From: Actinopolyspora halophila DSM 43834
GTDB taxonomy: Bacteria > Actinomycetota > Actinomycetes > Mycobacteriales > Pseudonocardiaceae
DNA: 64,000 nt
Reading direction: 5' to 3'
Assembly (NCBI RefSeq): GCF_000371785.1
Contig: NZ_AQUI01000002.1
Span: 962,590-1,026,589 of the forward strand
Part shown: positions 1-8,760 of the stretch, piece after piece
Layout of the letters: the number at the start of each line of letters is the position of its first letter
Numbering within the stretch: the first letter of the stretch is position 1
Notes under the pieces: generated by a model
Database searches by the model: none
Told to the model about the DNA's origin: nothing
Seen by the model: the letters and a program-made list of their open reading frames with translations, nothing else
Made by a program: the position numbers and the translations under genes

Positions 1-18
1 CGGGAGGGACCGTCCGGC

Positions 19-2049
19 TCACTCGACCCGGAAACTCGCCGAAGTGCCCGCGAATTCCCTGATCCGTCCCCCCGGTTCCTTGGCGTCGCCCCGGTGCACG
101 ATCCGGTACTCACCGCTCTCGGCCCCGGAGGGGACGGTCCAGACGATCGTCGCGGTCGAAGCGGCTATCCCCTTCCTGGCCCAGTGGTACTCGGTCGACC
201 AGTCTCCGTCGTCGGCCACGGTGCTCCAACCTCCGGGTGCGCGACGCTGAACCAGCAGGAAGCTGTCACCCCCGCGCCGGTTGTTGTTGGGGTGCGCCGA
301 GGCGAAGACCACCCGGACCCGCTCGCCGCGGGTGTAGTTCCTGCCGGGGGGTTCCAGGACGTCCCCGAAGTCCCCGCCCGGGGGTGGGGCGTCGACGACC
401 ACTCCGGGCTGCAGCCGCACCCGGCCACCTCCGGGGTTCAGCTCGGCGGAGGGACCGTCCGCGCTCTCCGCTCCGGTGGCCAGGTCGGAGGCGATGCGGG
501 CGAACTCCTGCTGGTAAGCGGGTAGCGACCAGCGGCCGAACATCGTGTGCCCGCCCTCGTAGGCCTGCCGGTCGTACTCCTCCGGGGTGGTCAGGTAGCC
601 CGCGTAGTCGTTGGCGTAACCGGCCACGACCACGTTCTCCGGTGTCGTGCCGAGCCGTTCGGCCACGGTTCGACGCAGCCGCAGCCCGCCCACGACGCTG
701 ACTTCCTGCGGGAGGGCCACCAGGTGCAGCTCGCCGATGCGCACCAGCTGGATCGGCAGTACCCGCGGTACCCAGCCCAGCGCCCCGACCGGCAGCAGGA
801 TCTCTTTCGGTGCCTGCCGTTCGCGCAGTTCCGGCGAGGCCCGGTACAGCGCTTCGCTGATCGTGCCGAAGAAGGGGTTGTTGCCCGCCCCCTCGTCGAA
901 GAAGGAGGGTCCGGGGCCGTCCTCCGCGCCTGCCGCGAAGGAGGCCCCCAGAGTCGCCGCGCAGGTCGTGTGCCGGCGGCCGTCCCCGGTGAACTCGGGG
1001 GCCACCGTCACCCCGGACATGTCCACACGGCTCATCCGGTGGTCGATCCCCCCGGTCACGGGCCGCGCGCTGCTCACGAGCCGGGCGGCCGCCGCGTACT
1101 GCCGCTCGCCGATGATCCTGGTGTTGGCGAACTCGTCGTCGGTGGGGCCCGTGCCGGGGCGGAGTTCCAGGTTCGGGGACATGTCCGCGGAGTTGGACTG
1201 CGCGAAGGCGGCCACGAAGCCGGGTTCGGCCCCGCGGTAGTCCACAGCGGACACCTCGCGCTCCCAGTGGTACGCGGCGTAGCCCTTGTTGTCCCCGCTG
1301 ATGAGGGTGTTGTCCGGGCTGAGGCTGGTGGCGTGCGTGGGGAACCAGTTGATCGCCCCCACCGGACGGCCGCCACGTTCGAAGGTAAGCAGCACCGTGC
1401 TGGGATCGATCCCGTCGGGGAAGTGCCGCTTCTCCTCCGCGGGGTTGCGTTCGAACGCCGCGCGGGAGCGGTTGACGCTGGCCCCGCTCAGCTCACCGCG
1501 GGCCAGTCCCAGTCGTCCCGGGGCCAGGTCGGCGTCGGCGCGCTCGACCGCTTCGGTCGTTCCGGTGACCAGTGCTTCGAAAGTGCCGGGCTGGAAGCCG
1601 ATCGTGGTGACGTTGTAGAGGGTGTGACAGGAGAAACCGCCGGGGGTCGCGTGGGTGTGCGTGGCCGCGAGCAGCAGGTTCCGCCCGGTGTAGCGGTCCC
1701 CGAAGCGGTCGGACAGTCTCGCGAGGACGGCCTCGCGCACGCAGCCGAAGATCGTCGCCGCGTCCACGACGACCACGGCGACCCGGCGGTCCGGCCTGTC
1801 GTGCTCGGCGACGACGAAGGCGCGTGCCCGTTGCCGTTGGTGGATTCCGGTGGTGCGTTGCCCGATGCGGGCATAGCCCATCATGCCGTTCTCCGCGGGC
1901 TGTCCGGTCACGTCGCCGATGCCGCGCCCCAGCAGGTACCGCTCGTGCCGTTGCTGCGCGCCGGCGGGGGTTGCCGACGTGCCGGTCAGCAGCGCGGCCA
2001 GTCCCGCTTTCAGCAGTGGGCGTCTTCCGAGTGCTTCTGCGCCGTCCAT
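19..2049 (-). CDS. Neutral/alkaline non-lysosomal ceramidase, Tat-exported
   Basis: 676 aa, close to the usual length of bacterial neutral ceramidases, which hydrolyse ceramide to sphingoid base and fatty acid outside the cytoplasm. A twin-arginine signal is visible at residues 8-30 (GRRPLLKAG followed by a hydrophobic run and an Ala-Gly-Ala cleavage region). The N-terminal catalytic domain keeps the family metal ligands in THTHATPGG (His131, His133) and FPTHATS (His239). The nucleophile loop is SADMSPN (Ser291), a variant of the usual GDVSPN. The C-terminal 150 residues form a beta-rich domain. The ATG start follows a GGAGAGG ribosome site. It is transcribed away from the lysine aminotransferase gene across an AT-rich gap. 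The physiological substrate in a sphingolipid-free host is unknown; environmental ceramide is an inference. Confidence 0.9.
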   Translation of the reverse strand: MDGAEALGRRPLLKAGLAALLTGTSATPAGAQQRHERYLLGRGIGDVTGQPAENGMMGYARIGQRTTGIHQRQRARAFVVAEHDRPDRRVAVVVVDAATIFGCVREAVLARLSDRFGDRYTGRNLLLAATHTHATPGGFSCHTLYNVTTIGFQPGTFEALVTGTTEAVERADADLAPGRLGLARGELSGASVNRSRAAFERNPAEEKRHFPDGIDPSTVLLTFERGGRPVGAINWFPTHATSLSPDNTLISGDNKGYAAYHWEREVSAVDYRGAEPGFVAAFAQSNSADMSPNLELRPGTGPTDDEFANTRIIGERQYAAAARLVSSARPVTGGIDHRMSRVDMSGVTVAPEFTGDGRRHTTCAATLGASFAAGAEDGPGPSFFDEGAGNNPFFGTISEALYRASPELRERQAPKEILLPVGALGWVPRVLPIQLVRIGELHLVALPQEVSVVGGLRLRRTVAERLGTTPENVVVAGYANDYAGYLTTPEEYDRQAYEGGHTMFGRWSLPAYQQEFARIASDLATGAESADGPSAELNPGGGRVRLQPGVVVDAPPPGGDFGDVLEPPGRNYTRGERVRVVFASAHPNNNRRGGDSFLLVQRRAPGGWSTVADDGDWSTEYHWARKGIAASTATIVWTVPSGAESGEYRIVHRGDAKEPGGRIREFAGTSASFRVE

Positions 2050-2276
2050 GCCGCCTCTCCGCTCCGCGAGTGTTGTTGATCACTTTAGCGTGACCACACA
2101 GCAAAATGAAACTTTTTCGCTTAATCGGGTGATGATGGACCCCATCGGGAGCAGTCGGGGAGGTTTGGAAAATTTTCGTCTAAACACTGATATCGCAGTA
2201 AAATATTGCCTGTTTGTGGTCTTTGAGGGTATGAATTCCTTTAGGCGAGGAAGTTGTGGCCCACAGGAGGCTGAAC
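2050..2276. promoter_or_regulatory. AT-rich divergent control region upstream of lat
   Basis: This 227-bp gap between the ceramidase and lat genes is far more AT-rich than the rest of the window. It contains the perfect 10-bp palindrome GAAAATTTTC at 2168-2177 inside TTTGGAAAATTTTCGTCTAAA-like sequence, resembling Lrp/AsnC operators. In mycobacteria lat sits next to lrpA and responds to it. No Lrp gene is present here, so an unlinked Lrp regulator is an inference. A strong lat ribosome site, AGGAGG, lies at 2265-2270. Confidence 0.45.
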
Positions 2277-3626
2277 ATGACCGCACAGCGACAGGCATCG
2301 GTCGAAGGGTTCCAAGCCCCGGGCGCGGACGTGGTCGACGAACTGCGTTCCCGCGTGACGGGAGACCTGCTCGACGTGGTGGTCGATCTCGACTCCGGGC
2401 GGGGATGCCGAGTACGGGATCTGCGGGACGGAACGGAATACCTCGACATGACGATGTACTTCAGCTCCGCGCCCCTCGGGCACGGTCATCCCGGGCTGCA
2501 CACCTCCGAGTTCGAAACCGAACTGGTGCGTGCCGCGCGGACCAAGCCGGCGAACCCGGACTTCGCCACCGTGCAGCAGGCACGTTTCGTCGAAACGCTG
2601 CGCCGCGTGTTCGGCGACCCGCAGCTGCCCCGGCTGTTCCTCATCGAAGGGGGCGGGCCCGCCGTCGAGAACGCGCTCAAGGTGGCGTTCGACTGGAAGA
2701 CCAAGCACAACGCCCGGCGCGGTGTCGCGGTGCGCGGGTCGAGGGCCCTGCACCTGGAGTGGGCCTTCCACGGGCGTACCGGCTACACCATGTCCCTGAC
2801 CAACACGGACCCGCGCAAGGTCCGCGACTACCCGAAGTTCGACTGGCCGCGCGTGCCCAGCCCCGCCGTGCCTCCGGGGGAGGACTGGGCGATCCCCGAG
2901 TTGCTGCCCGCCGAACGCGCGGCGGTGCGCGCCGCCGAGGCCGCGCTGGACCGCTACGGGGACGAGATCGCCTGCTTCGTCTACGAACCCGTCCAGGGCG
3001 AGGGCGGGGACAGGCACCTGCGCCCGGCCTTCCTGCGCGAGATGCAACGCCTCTGCCACGAGCACGACGTGCTGACCGTCGCCGACGAGGTGCAGAGCGG
3101 AGGAGGGATCACCGGCCGTCCCTGGGCGCATCAGACGCTGGGGCTGGAGCCGGACCTGCTCGCCTTCGGGAAACGACTCCAGGTGTGCGGGGTCATGGGC
3201 GGCCGGAAGGTCGAGGAGGTCGCGGACAACGCCTTCCTGGAACCGAGCAGGATCAGTTCCACCTGGGGCGGTTCGCTGGTGGACATGGTGCGCGCGACGA
3301 GGATCCTCGAAGTCGTCGAGTCGGAGGAGCTGCTGGACAACGCCGCGCGGATGGGCGAACTGCTGCTCTCCGAGCTGCGCGGGCTGGAAGCGGAGTACCC
3401 CGGGGTGATCAGCGGGGCTCGGGGGCGCGGGCTGATGGCCGCGGTGGACTTCCCGGACGGGGCGCTGCGCGACCGGGCCGTCGAGCTGGCCCGCGAACAC
3501 CACCGGACCATCTTCCTGCCCTCGGGACCGCGTTCCCTGCGTTGGCGCCCGGCGCTCTCGGTGCGGTCCGATGAGCTCACCGACGCCGTGGTGGCACTGC
3601 GCAAGACGTTGGCCGAACTGAGCTGA
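2277..3626 (+). CDS. lat: L-lysine 6-transaminase (lysine epsilon-aminotransferase)
   Basis: 449 aa class-III PLP aminotransferase. It transfers the epsilon-amino group of lysine to 2-oxoglutarate, giving alpha-aminoadipate semialdehyde, which cyclises to piperideine-6-carboxylate. The PLP lysine is K299 in AFGKRLQVCG, a signature of Lat rather than of ornithine or GABA transaminases. The cofactor-binding Asp is in TVADEVQ (D270) and the substrate-side motif YEPVQGEGG is intact. The ATG at 2277 is preferred over an upstream GTG at 2256 because AGGAGG ends 6 nt before it. No cephamycin or pipecolate genes are adjacent, so the role is probably lysine catabolism or stress-related (the M. tuberculosis orthologue Rv3290c is starvation-induced). 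It converges with pmt. Confidence 0.9.
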   Translation: MTAQRQASVEGFQAPGADVVDELRSRVTGDLLDVVVDLDSGRGCRVRDLRDGTEYLDMTMYFSSAPLGHGHPGLHTSEFETELVRAARTKPANPDFATVQQARFVETLRRVFGDPQLPRLFLIEGGGPAVENALKVAFDWKTKHNARRGVAVRGSRALHLEWAFHGRTGYTMSLTNTDPRKVRDYPKFDWPRVPSPAVPPGEDWAIPELLPAERAAVRAAEAALDRYGDEIACFVYEPVQGEGGDRHLRPAFLREMQRLCHEHDVLTVADEVQSGGGITGRPWAHQTLGLEPDLLAFGKRLQVCGVMGGRKVEEVADNAFLEPSRISSTWGGSLVDMVRATRILEVVESEELLDNAARMGELLLSELRGLEAEYPGVISGARGRGLMAAVDFPDGALRDRAVELAREHHRTIFLPSGPRSLRWRPALSVRSDELTDAVVALRKTLAELS

Positions 3627-3652
3627 CCCACCTCGACGCGTCCTCGTCGAAC

Positions 3653-3709
3653 GTTTCGCGCGAGACGTGTTTTCCGGAGTCGTTCCGGAGTGACGGTTTC
3701 GCGCGAAAC
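3653..3709. repeat. Paired parS-like palindrome element, copy 1
   Basis: Two 14-bp palindromes lie 43 bp apart centre to centre: GTTTCGCGCGAGAC (3653-3666, one mismatch) and GTTTCGCGCGAAAC (3696-3709, perfect). They are separated by 29 bp carrying a small dyad, CGGAGtcgTTCCG. The element lies between the convergent 3' ends of lat and pmt. The same three-part arrangement with the same spacing recurs at 52189-52245. The palindrome differs from the canonical parS GTTTCACGTGAAAC only in the central bases. Confidence 0.75.
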
Positions 3710-3725
3710 GTTCCCCGCCGGGAGG

Positions 3726-5303
3726 TCAACGCCAGGAGGGCAGCCAGAGCTCGGCCTGCCAGTGCGCCTCGGTGATCGGGAAGCCGTTGAGTATCGGCCA
3801 CAGCCACACGAAGTTCGCGACCACCAGCCCCACGTACAGCGCGATGGCGAGCATGCCCGTCTTCCGGCGCTCGGGGGAGGCGTTCGCCCGGCCGAGAACC
3901 TCACCGAGCACGAGCACGATTCCCAGCACGAGGAACGGCGCGAGCGGGGTCGCGTAGAAGTAGTACATCTGCCTGGCGAGGTTGCCGAACCACGGCAGGA
4001 ACCCGGCGCAGTACCCGACCAGCACCGCCGCGTAGCGCCAGTCCATGCGGGCGGTGGCCCGCCACACGGCCCATCCGGCCACCGGCAGCGCCAACCACCA
4101 CAGCGCCGGGGTGCCCAGCAGCATCGTGGCCTGGACGCAGTCACCCTGCCCGCACCCGGGCGTGCCGGACTCGTAGTAGTACAGCATCGGACGCATGCCC
4201 ATCGGCCACGACCAGGGCTTGGACTCCCACGGGTGCGGATCGTCGCCGGTGACCAGGTGGGTGTGGAACTCCAGCACGTTGAAGTGGTAGTACAGCAGCG
4301 AGCGGAGCATGTCCGGCAGGAATCCGAAGCCGACGTCGTCGGCGATCTCCGCCGCGTGGCGATCGGTGGCGGTCTCGCTCGCGTACCAACCCGCCCAGGT
4401 GGCGAAGTAGACGCCGAGCGCGAGCACCAGCAGCGAGCCCAGCCCGGGAACGGTGTCGCGTACCAGGGCTCCGAGCCAGGGACGGCGCACGCCCGCTCCG
4501 CGTCGGGCCAGCGCGTCCCAGACGATGCTCAGCAGGAGGAACGCCGCGACGTAGTAGATGCCGCTCCACTTCACCCCGCAGGAGAGGCCGAGCAGCACGC
4601 CCGCGCCGAAGCGCCACCACCGGAAACCGAGCCGGGGGCCGAACACCGAGTCCTCGACGCGGTTCTCGGTGACCACCAGCGCCATCCTGGCGCGTACCCG
4701 GTCGCGGTCGACCAGCAGGCAGGAGAACGCCGCGAGCACGAACAGCGCGTGGAAAACGTCGAGCATCCCCACGCGCGCCTGCACGTGGCTGACCCCGTCA
4801 CAGATCAGCAGCACCCCGGCCAGCGCGCCGAGCAGGGTGGAACGGGTCATGCGGCGCGTGATCCGGATGATCAGCAGCACCATCAGGGTGCCCGCCAGCG
4901 CGGCACTCAACCGCCAGCCCCAGGGGGTGTACCCGAACAGCCACTCCCCGACGGCGATGAGCTGTTTGCCCACCGGCGGGTGCGCGACCAGTTCGTAGCC
5001 GGGGTTGTCCTCGAACCCGCCGTTGCGCAGCATCTGCCACGCCTGGGGGACGTAGTGCTTCTCGTCGAAGACGGGGGTTCCCTCGTCGGAGGCATGTCCC
5101 AGTCGCCAGCAGCGGACCACGCCCGCGACGAGGGTCAGCACGAGGGTGACGATCCACCCGCGGAGCCGGTCCGTGGGCTCCCGCGGGGTGAGCAGTGTCG
5201 CCCGGTCGTGTTCCCCGGGGTACCGAACCCGTGGGACCTGACCGTCGCGAACCGTTTCGTCGCGGACAGCGTTGCCACCTGAGCTCGGCACGAGGACGTT
5301 CAC
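3726..5303 (-). CDS. pmt: Dolichyl-phosphate-mannose-protein mannosyltransferase (Pmt)
   Basis: 525 aa polytopic GT39 enzyme that O-mannosylates secreted proteins from polyprenyl-phosphate mannose on the outer face of the membrane. The catalytic acidic pair lies in the first extracytoplasmic loop (TPVFDEKHYVPQ). A second signature is AHPPVGKQLI. About ten hydrophobic segments follow, and the last third carries the YYYESGTPGCG and FLPWFGN loops typical of actinobacterial Pmt. The GTG at 5303 is chosen because a TACGAT -10 box (5315-5310, minus strand) ends 6 nt before it, implying a leaderless mRNA; a TTG at 5309 is the alternative. It is divergent from rsmI, as in M. tuberculosis Rv1002c/Rv1003. 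Confidence 0.9.
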   Translation of the reverse strand: MNVLVPSSGGNAVRDETVRDGQVPRVRYPGEHDRATLLTPREPTDRLRGWIVTLVLTLVAGVVRCWRLGHASDEGTPVFDEKHYVPQAWQMLRNGGFEDNPGYELVAHPPVGKQLIAVGEWLFGYTPWGWRLSAALAGTLMVLLIIRITRRMTRSTLLGALAGVLLICDGVSHVQARVGMLDVFHALFVLAAFSCLLVDRDRVRARMALVVTENRVEDSVFGPRLGFRWWRFGAGVLLGLSCGVKWSGIYYVAAFLLLSIVWDALARRGAGVRRPWLGALVRDTVPGLGSLLVLALGVYFATWAGWYASETATDRHAAEIADDVGFGFLPDMLRSLLYYHFNVLEFHTHLVTGDDPHPWESKPWSWPMGMRPMLYYYESGTPGCGQGDCVQATMLLGTPALWWLALPVAGWAVWRATARMDWRYAAVLVGYCAGFLPWFGNLARQMYYFYATPLAPFLVLGIVLVLGEVLGRANASPERRKTGMLAIALYVGLVVANFVWLWPILNGFPITEAHWQAELWLPSWR

Positions 5304-5309
5304 ACCCAA

Positions 5310-5319
5310 ATCGTATGGT
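5310..5319. promoter_or_regulatory. Overlapping face-to-face -10 boxes of pmt and rsmI
   Basis: TATGGT at 5314-5319 on the plus strand and TACGAT at 5315-5310 on the minus strand share the TA at 5314-5315. Each ends 6-7 nt before a GTG start (5327 for rsmI, 5303 for pmt). The two start codons are 24 bp apart, so both transcripts would be leaderless and the two polymerases would compete for one site. Confidence 0.55.
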
Positions 5320-5326
5320 GGTCGTT

Positions 5327-6172
5327 GTGACTGACGAATCCGGACCGGGCACGTTGCTGCTCGCGGCCACTCCGCTAGGTGACGCGCGGGACGCGTCCCC
5401 CCGACTGATCGAGGCGCTCGCCACAGCGGACGTGGTGGCCGCCGAGGACACCAGGAGGGTTCGTGCCCTGGCCACCGCCCTCGACGTCGACCCGGCGGGC
5501 AGGGTACTCAGTTACTACGACGCCGTGGAAGCGGCACGCGAGCCCGCGCTGCTGGAGGCGCTGCGCGGCGGTTCCACCGTGCTTCTGGTCACCGACGCGG
5601 GGATGCCCAGCGTCTCGGACCCCGGATACCGGTTGGTCTCGGCCTGTGCGGCCGAAGGACTGCACGTGACCTGCCTGCCGGGGCCGAGCGCGGTGACCAC
5701 CGCGTTGGCCCTGTCCGGTCTGCCCTCCGACAGGTTCTGCTTCGAGGGGTTTCCCCCGCGCAAGCAGGGGCCCCGCAAGCGCTGGCTGGCCGGTTTGGCC
5801 TCCGAGCGGCGGACGTGCGTGTTCTTCGAGGCCCCGCACCGGGTGGCGGCTACGCTCGTTGACGCGGCCGAGGTGCTCGGCACGGATCGGCGTGCGGCGG
5901 TTTGCCGCGAGCTGACCAAGACCTACGAGCAGGTTCGGCGCGGCGAGCTCGGCGAGCTGGCCGAGTGGGCCGCCGAGGGCGTGCGGGGCGAGATCACCGT
6001 GGTGCTGGCCGGAGCCGAGATCGTTCAGGCCGATCCGTCCGAGTTCGTCGAGCAGGTGGAGCGCCGTGCGGCTTCGGGGGTGCGGCTCAAGGACGCCGTG
6101 GCCGAGATAGCCGAACTCGGCGGCGTCCGGAAGAAGGAGCTCTACGACGCGGTGCTGGCCGCCCGCGGATGA
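5327..6172 (+). CDS. rsmI: 16S rRNA 2'-O-ribose C1402 methyltransferase RsmI
   Basis: 281 aa tetrapyrrole-methylase-fold enzyme that methylates the ribose of 16S rRNA C1402 in the decoding centre using S-adenosylmethionine. Visible motifs are the N-terminal [10 protein letters not shown], the SAM-loop [22 protein letters not shown] and FEGFPPRK, all in family order. The length matches the family. The GTG at 5327 is chosen because TATGGT (5314-5319) lies 7 nt upstream; an in-frame ATG at 5315 would overlap that box. An ATG at 6169 overlaps the stop (ATGA), but the downstream upp start is probably 6196. The pmt-rsmI arrangement is conserved in mycolata. Confidence 0.92.
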   Translation: MTDESGPGTLLLAATPLGDARDASPRLIEALATADVVAAEDTRRVRALATALDVDPAGRVLSYYDAVEAAREPALLEALRGGSTVLLVTDAGMPSVSDPGYRLVSACAAEGLHVTCLPGPSAVTTALALSGLPSDRFCFEGFPPRKQGPRKRWLAGLASERRTCVFFEAPHRVAATLVDAAEVLGTDRRAAVCRELTKTYEQVRRGELGELAEWAAEGVRGEITVVLAGAEIVQADPSEFVEQVERRAASGVRLKDAVAEIAELGGVRKKELYDAVLAARG

Positions 6173-6195
6173 GCTTGCCGATACCGTGGACGACC

Positions 6196-6819
6196 ATGGA
6201 TGTCCGGGTCATCGAACACCCCCTCACGCAGGCTCGACTGTCGACCATGCGCGACGCGCGCACCGACAACGCGGCGTTCCGCGCCGCACTGCAGGAACTG
6301 ACTCTGATGCTGCTCTACGAGGCCATCCGGGACGCCGAGGTGGCCGAGGAGTTCATTCACACGCCGGTGGCGCGTACCAAGGGGTATCGACTGGCGAACC
6401 CGCCGTTGCTGGTCCCGGTGTTACGTGCCGGGCTGGGGATGGCCGACCAGGCGCATCGCCTGATTCCGGAGGCCCAGATGGGCTTCATCGGGCTGGCCAG
6501 GGACGAGGAGACGTTGCGGCCCACTCCGTACCTGGAGTCGTTGCCCGACGACCTGTCCGGACGTCCCGTGATCGTGCTCGACCCGATGTTGGCCACCGGG
6601 GGTTCGATGCTCCACACGATCAAGCTGCTGCACGACCGGGGAGCCGCCGACATCACGGCGATCTGCACGCTGGCCGCTCCGGAGGGGATCGACCGGCTGT
6701 CGGAATCGGGACGGCCGGTGCGGCTGGTCACGGCCAGCGTGGACGAGAGGCTCAACGAGTCCGGGTTCATCGTCCCCGGGCTCGGTGACGCCGGGGACCG
6801 GGAGTACGGGCCGCGCTGA
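6196..6819 (+). CDS. upp: Uracil phosphoribosyltransferase
   Basis: 207 aa, the same length as the M. tuberculosis Upp. It makes UMP from uracil and PRPP in pyrimidine salvage. The PRPP-binding loop [14 protein letters not shown] and the uracil-binding C-terminal stretch [16 protein letters not shown] are intact, as is the [14 protein letters not shown] segment. The start at 6196 reproduces the conserved family N-terminus [12 protein letters not shown]. An in-frame ATG at 6169, overlapping the rsmI stop, would add nine residues and allow translational coupling. It is probably cotranscribed with rsmI. Confidence 0.93.
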   Translation: MDVRVIEHPLTQARLSTMRDARTDNAAFRAALQELTLMLLYEAIRDAEVAEEFIHTPVARTKGYRLANPPLLVPVLRAGLGMADQAHRLIPEAQMGFIGLARDEETLRPTPYLESLPDDLSGRPVIVLDPMLATGGSMLHTIKLLHDRGAADITAICTLAAPEGIDRLSESGRPVRLVTASVDERLNESGFIVPGLGDAGDREYGPR

Positions 6820-6856
6820 GCGGGGTTTTCCCGCCGGGACGGGGTTCGCCCTGTCG

Positions 6857-6880
6857 GGGGTTCCGCCGGAGCGGAACCCC
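6857..6880 (+). terminator. Hairpin terminator after upp
   Basis: A perfect 10-bp stem, GGGGTTCCGC / GCGGAACCCC, with a CGGA loop lies 37 nt after the upp stop. There is no U-tract, as is common for actinobacterial hairpin terminators. Confidence 0.6.
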
Positions 6881-7027
6881 GACTCCCGGGGTCTCCGTGC
6901 GCAGTCCCCGGCCATCCGGCCCGACGAGGTGGCCGTTTCGGCGCTGTCCGCGCCGAGGGGAGTTCGCTCCGAGCGTCGGTCCGCGCGGAACGCTTCGGTG
7001 TGGGCCGCGTCCGAACGAGTGAGACAT

Positions 7028-7061
7028 TGGTCCATACCTTGACCGAGGTTGGTCTAGACCA
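7028..7061 (+). promoter_or_regulatory. DasR-type operator (dre) and direct repeat upstream of the chitinase
   Basis: TGGTCTAGACCA at 7050-7061 is a perfect 12-bp palindrome identical to the core of the Streptomyces DasR-responsive element. A degenerate copy, TGGTCCATACCT, lies 22 bp upstream at 7028-7039, giving the paired direct-repeat layout known from Streptomyces chitinase promoters. Repression by a DasR-like GntR regulator relieved by glucosamine-6-phosphate is inferred; no dasR is in the window. Confidence 0.75.
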
Positions 7062-7102
7062 CATCGTGTGAGTATCCCGCAACGACCAACCGGGAGTGAT
7101 CG

Positions 7103-8491
7103 ATGTCTCTGAATCCGCGTTCCACCCGGCGATTATCGGCACTGGCCGCAGGCACGGCGGTGTTCGCCGGAATGCTCGCCGTCCCCGCCTCGGCCACGGT
7201 CGACGAGAAAACCGAACAACGTGCCACCAGCGGTGACACCGCGGTCACCGGTTCCGCCGCGCAGAGCGGTTCCCGCAAGGTCGGCTACTTCACCCAGTGG
7301 TCGATCTACGATCGGCAGTTCTACGTCAAGGACCTGGACACCTCGGGCACCGCGGACAAGCTGACGCACATCAACTACGCGTTCGGGAACCTGGACTCCT
7401 CCGGGCAGTGCTTCACCGGCAACCAGGCCGGCGAAGCCGACGCGTGGGCCGATTACCAGAAGCGCTTCTCCGCGGCCAATTCCGTGGACGGCGAAGCCGA
7501 CACCTGGGACCAGCCCCTGGCCGGCAACCTCAACCAGCTCAAGGAGCTCAAGGCGAAGCACCCGCACCTCGAGGTCTACCTGTCCCTCGGCGGGTGGTCC
7601 TGGTCGGAGAACTTCCACGACGCCGCTGCCACACCGCAGTCCCGCGCCCAGCACGTGAAGTCCTGCATCGACATGTGGCTGCGCGGCAACCTGCCCGAAC
7701 TCGGTGGTTCACCGCAGGGCGGCGAGGGTGTCGCCGAGGGGGTGTTCGACGGAGTCGACATCGACTGGGAGTGGCCCGCCTCCGAGGGAGGTCCCGGCAA
7801 CGTCGTCGATCCCGCGGACAAGGAGAACTACACCAAGCTGCTGCGGGAGTGGCGCGATCAGCTCGACGCCCTGGAGAACGAGAAGGGGCGAAGCTACGAC
7901 CTGACGGCCTTCCTGCCCGCGTCCCCGGACAAGATCGAGGCGGGCTTCGAGGTCGACAAGATCTTCGACTCGCTGGACTTCGCCACCGTTCAGGGCTACG
8001 ACCTGCACGGGGCCTACGAGGAGACGACCAACCACCAGTCGGCGCTGCGCAGTCCGACCGGCGATCCCTCGCCCGAGCGGTTCAGCATCGACAAGACCAT
8101 GAACGAGTACCTGACCAGGGGAGCACCGGCCGATGAACTGGTCCTCGGGGTCCCGTTCTACGGACGGGGCTGGACCGGAGTTCCGGACCGCAACGACGGT
8201 CTGTTCCAGCCCTCGACCGGACCGGCGCCTGCCACCTACGAGGACGGCTACGAGGACTACAAGACGCTCAAGCAGAAAGTCGAGCAGTACACCCTGCACC
8301 GGGACGAGGAGGCAGGGTTCGCCTGGTTGTTCGACGGAGACACCTTCTGGACGTTCGACGACCCGACCGAGATCGCCAGGAAGATGCGCTACGTCAACGA
8401 CAACGACCTCGGCGGAGCCATGATCTGGTCGCTGGACGGGGACACCGCGGACGGTGAGCTGATGACCGCCGTGGACCGGAACCTGGAGTGA
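7103..8491 (+). CDS. Secreted GH18 chitinase
   Basis: 462 aa. A Sec signal peptide spans residues 1-31 (basic start, hydrophobic core, cleavage near PASA). A single glycoside hydrolase 18 catalytic domain then begins at KVGYFTQWSIY. The catalytic motif is complete in FDGVDIDWEWP (DxxDxDxE), and the substrate-binding motifs YLSLGGWSWSEN and VPFYGRGW are present. There is no chitin-binding or fibronectin III module, so it resembles compact ChiA-type endo- or processive chitinases. The ATG follows GGGAGTG. The upstream dre palindrome indicates induction by chitin breakdown products, and a strong terminator follows at 8636. Confidence 0.93.
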   Translation: MSLNPRSTRRLSALAAGTAVFAGMLAVPASATVDEKTEQRATSGDTAVTGSAAQSGSRKVGYFTQWSIYDRQFYVKDLDTSGTADKLTHINYAFGNLDSSGQCFTGNQAGEADAWADYQKRFSAANSVDGEADTWDQPLAGNLNQLKELKAKHPHLEVYLSLGGWSWSENFHDAAATPQSRAQHVKSCIDMWLRGNLPELGGSPQGGEGVAEGVFDGVDIDWEWPASEGGPGNVVDPADKENYTKLLREWRDQLDALENEKGRSYDLTAFLPASPDKIEAGFEVDKIFDSLDFATVQGYDLHGAYEETTNHQSALRSPTGDPSPERFSIDKTMNEYLTRGAPADELVLGVPFYGRGWTGVPDRNDGLFQPSTGPAPATYEDGYEDYKTLKQKVEQYTLHRDEEAGFAWLFDGDTFWTFDDPTEIARKMRYVNDNDLGGAMIWSLDGDTADGELMTAVDRNLE

Positions 8492-8635
8492 CCGGTGCCT
8501 TCCGTTCTCCCCTGGCAGCGTGGTCGTCTCGGCGCTGCCGCGCCGAGGAACACCGGCCCGGGCAGCGACCCGACCGGAAAGTTCCTGTGAGCCTGGGAAG
8601 ACGGTGCGGGCCCGACGTGGCGGGGCCCGCGTCGA

Positions 8636-8663
8636 CCCCCGGTGCATCCGCACCGGGGGTTTT
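8636..8663 (+). terminator. Rho-independent terminator after the chitinase
   Basis: A 10-bp perfect stem, CCCCCGGTGC (8636-8645) / GCACCGGGGG (8650-8659), with an ATCC loop is followed directly by TTTT. It ends the chitinase transcript 100 bp before the glycosyltransferase gene. Confidence 0.8.
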
Positions 8664-8760
8664 CCCGCGCCCGAGGTCGGGACGCACCCGGAGTGCGGGA
8701 GCTGTTGACGGGCGATTCGCATTGCCGGTGACGCCCGTTTCGCCCGGGCCATGTCAAGCT

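Noticed and set aside
94-2104. Long open frames on both strands inside the ceramidase gene
   Set aside because: They have arginine/proline-rich, low-complexity translations, the expected shadow of GC-rich codon use in the real minus-strand frame, which has a Tat signal and catalytic motifs.
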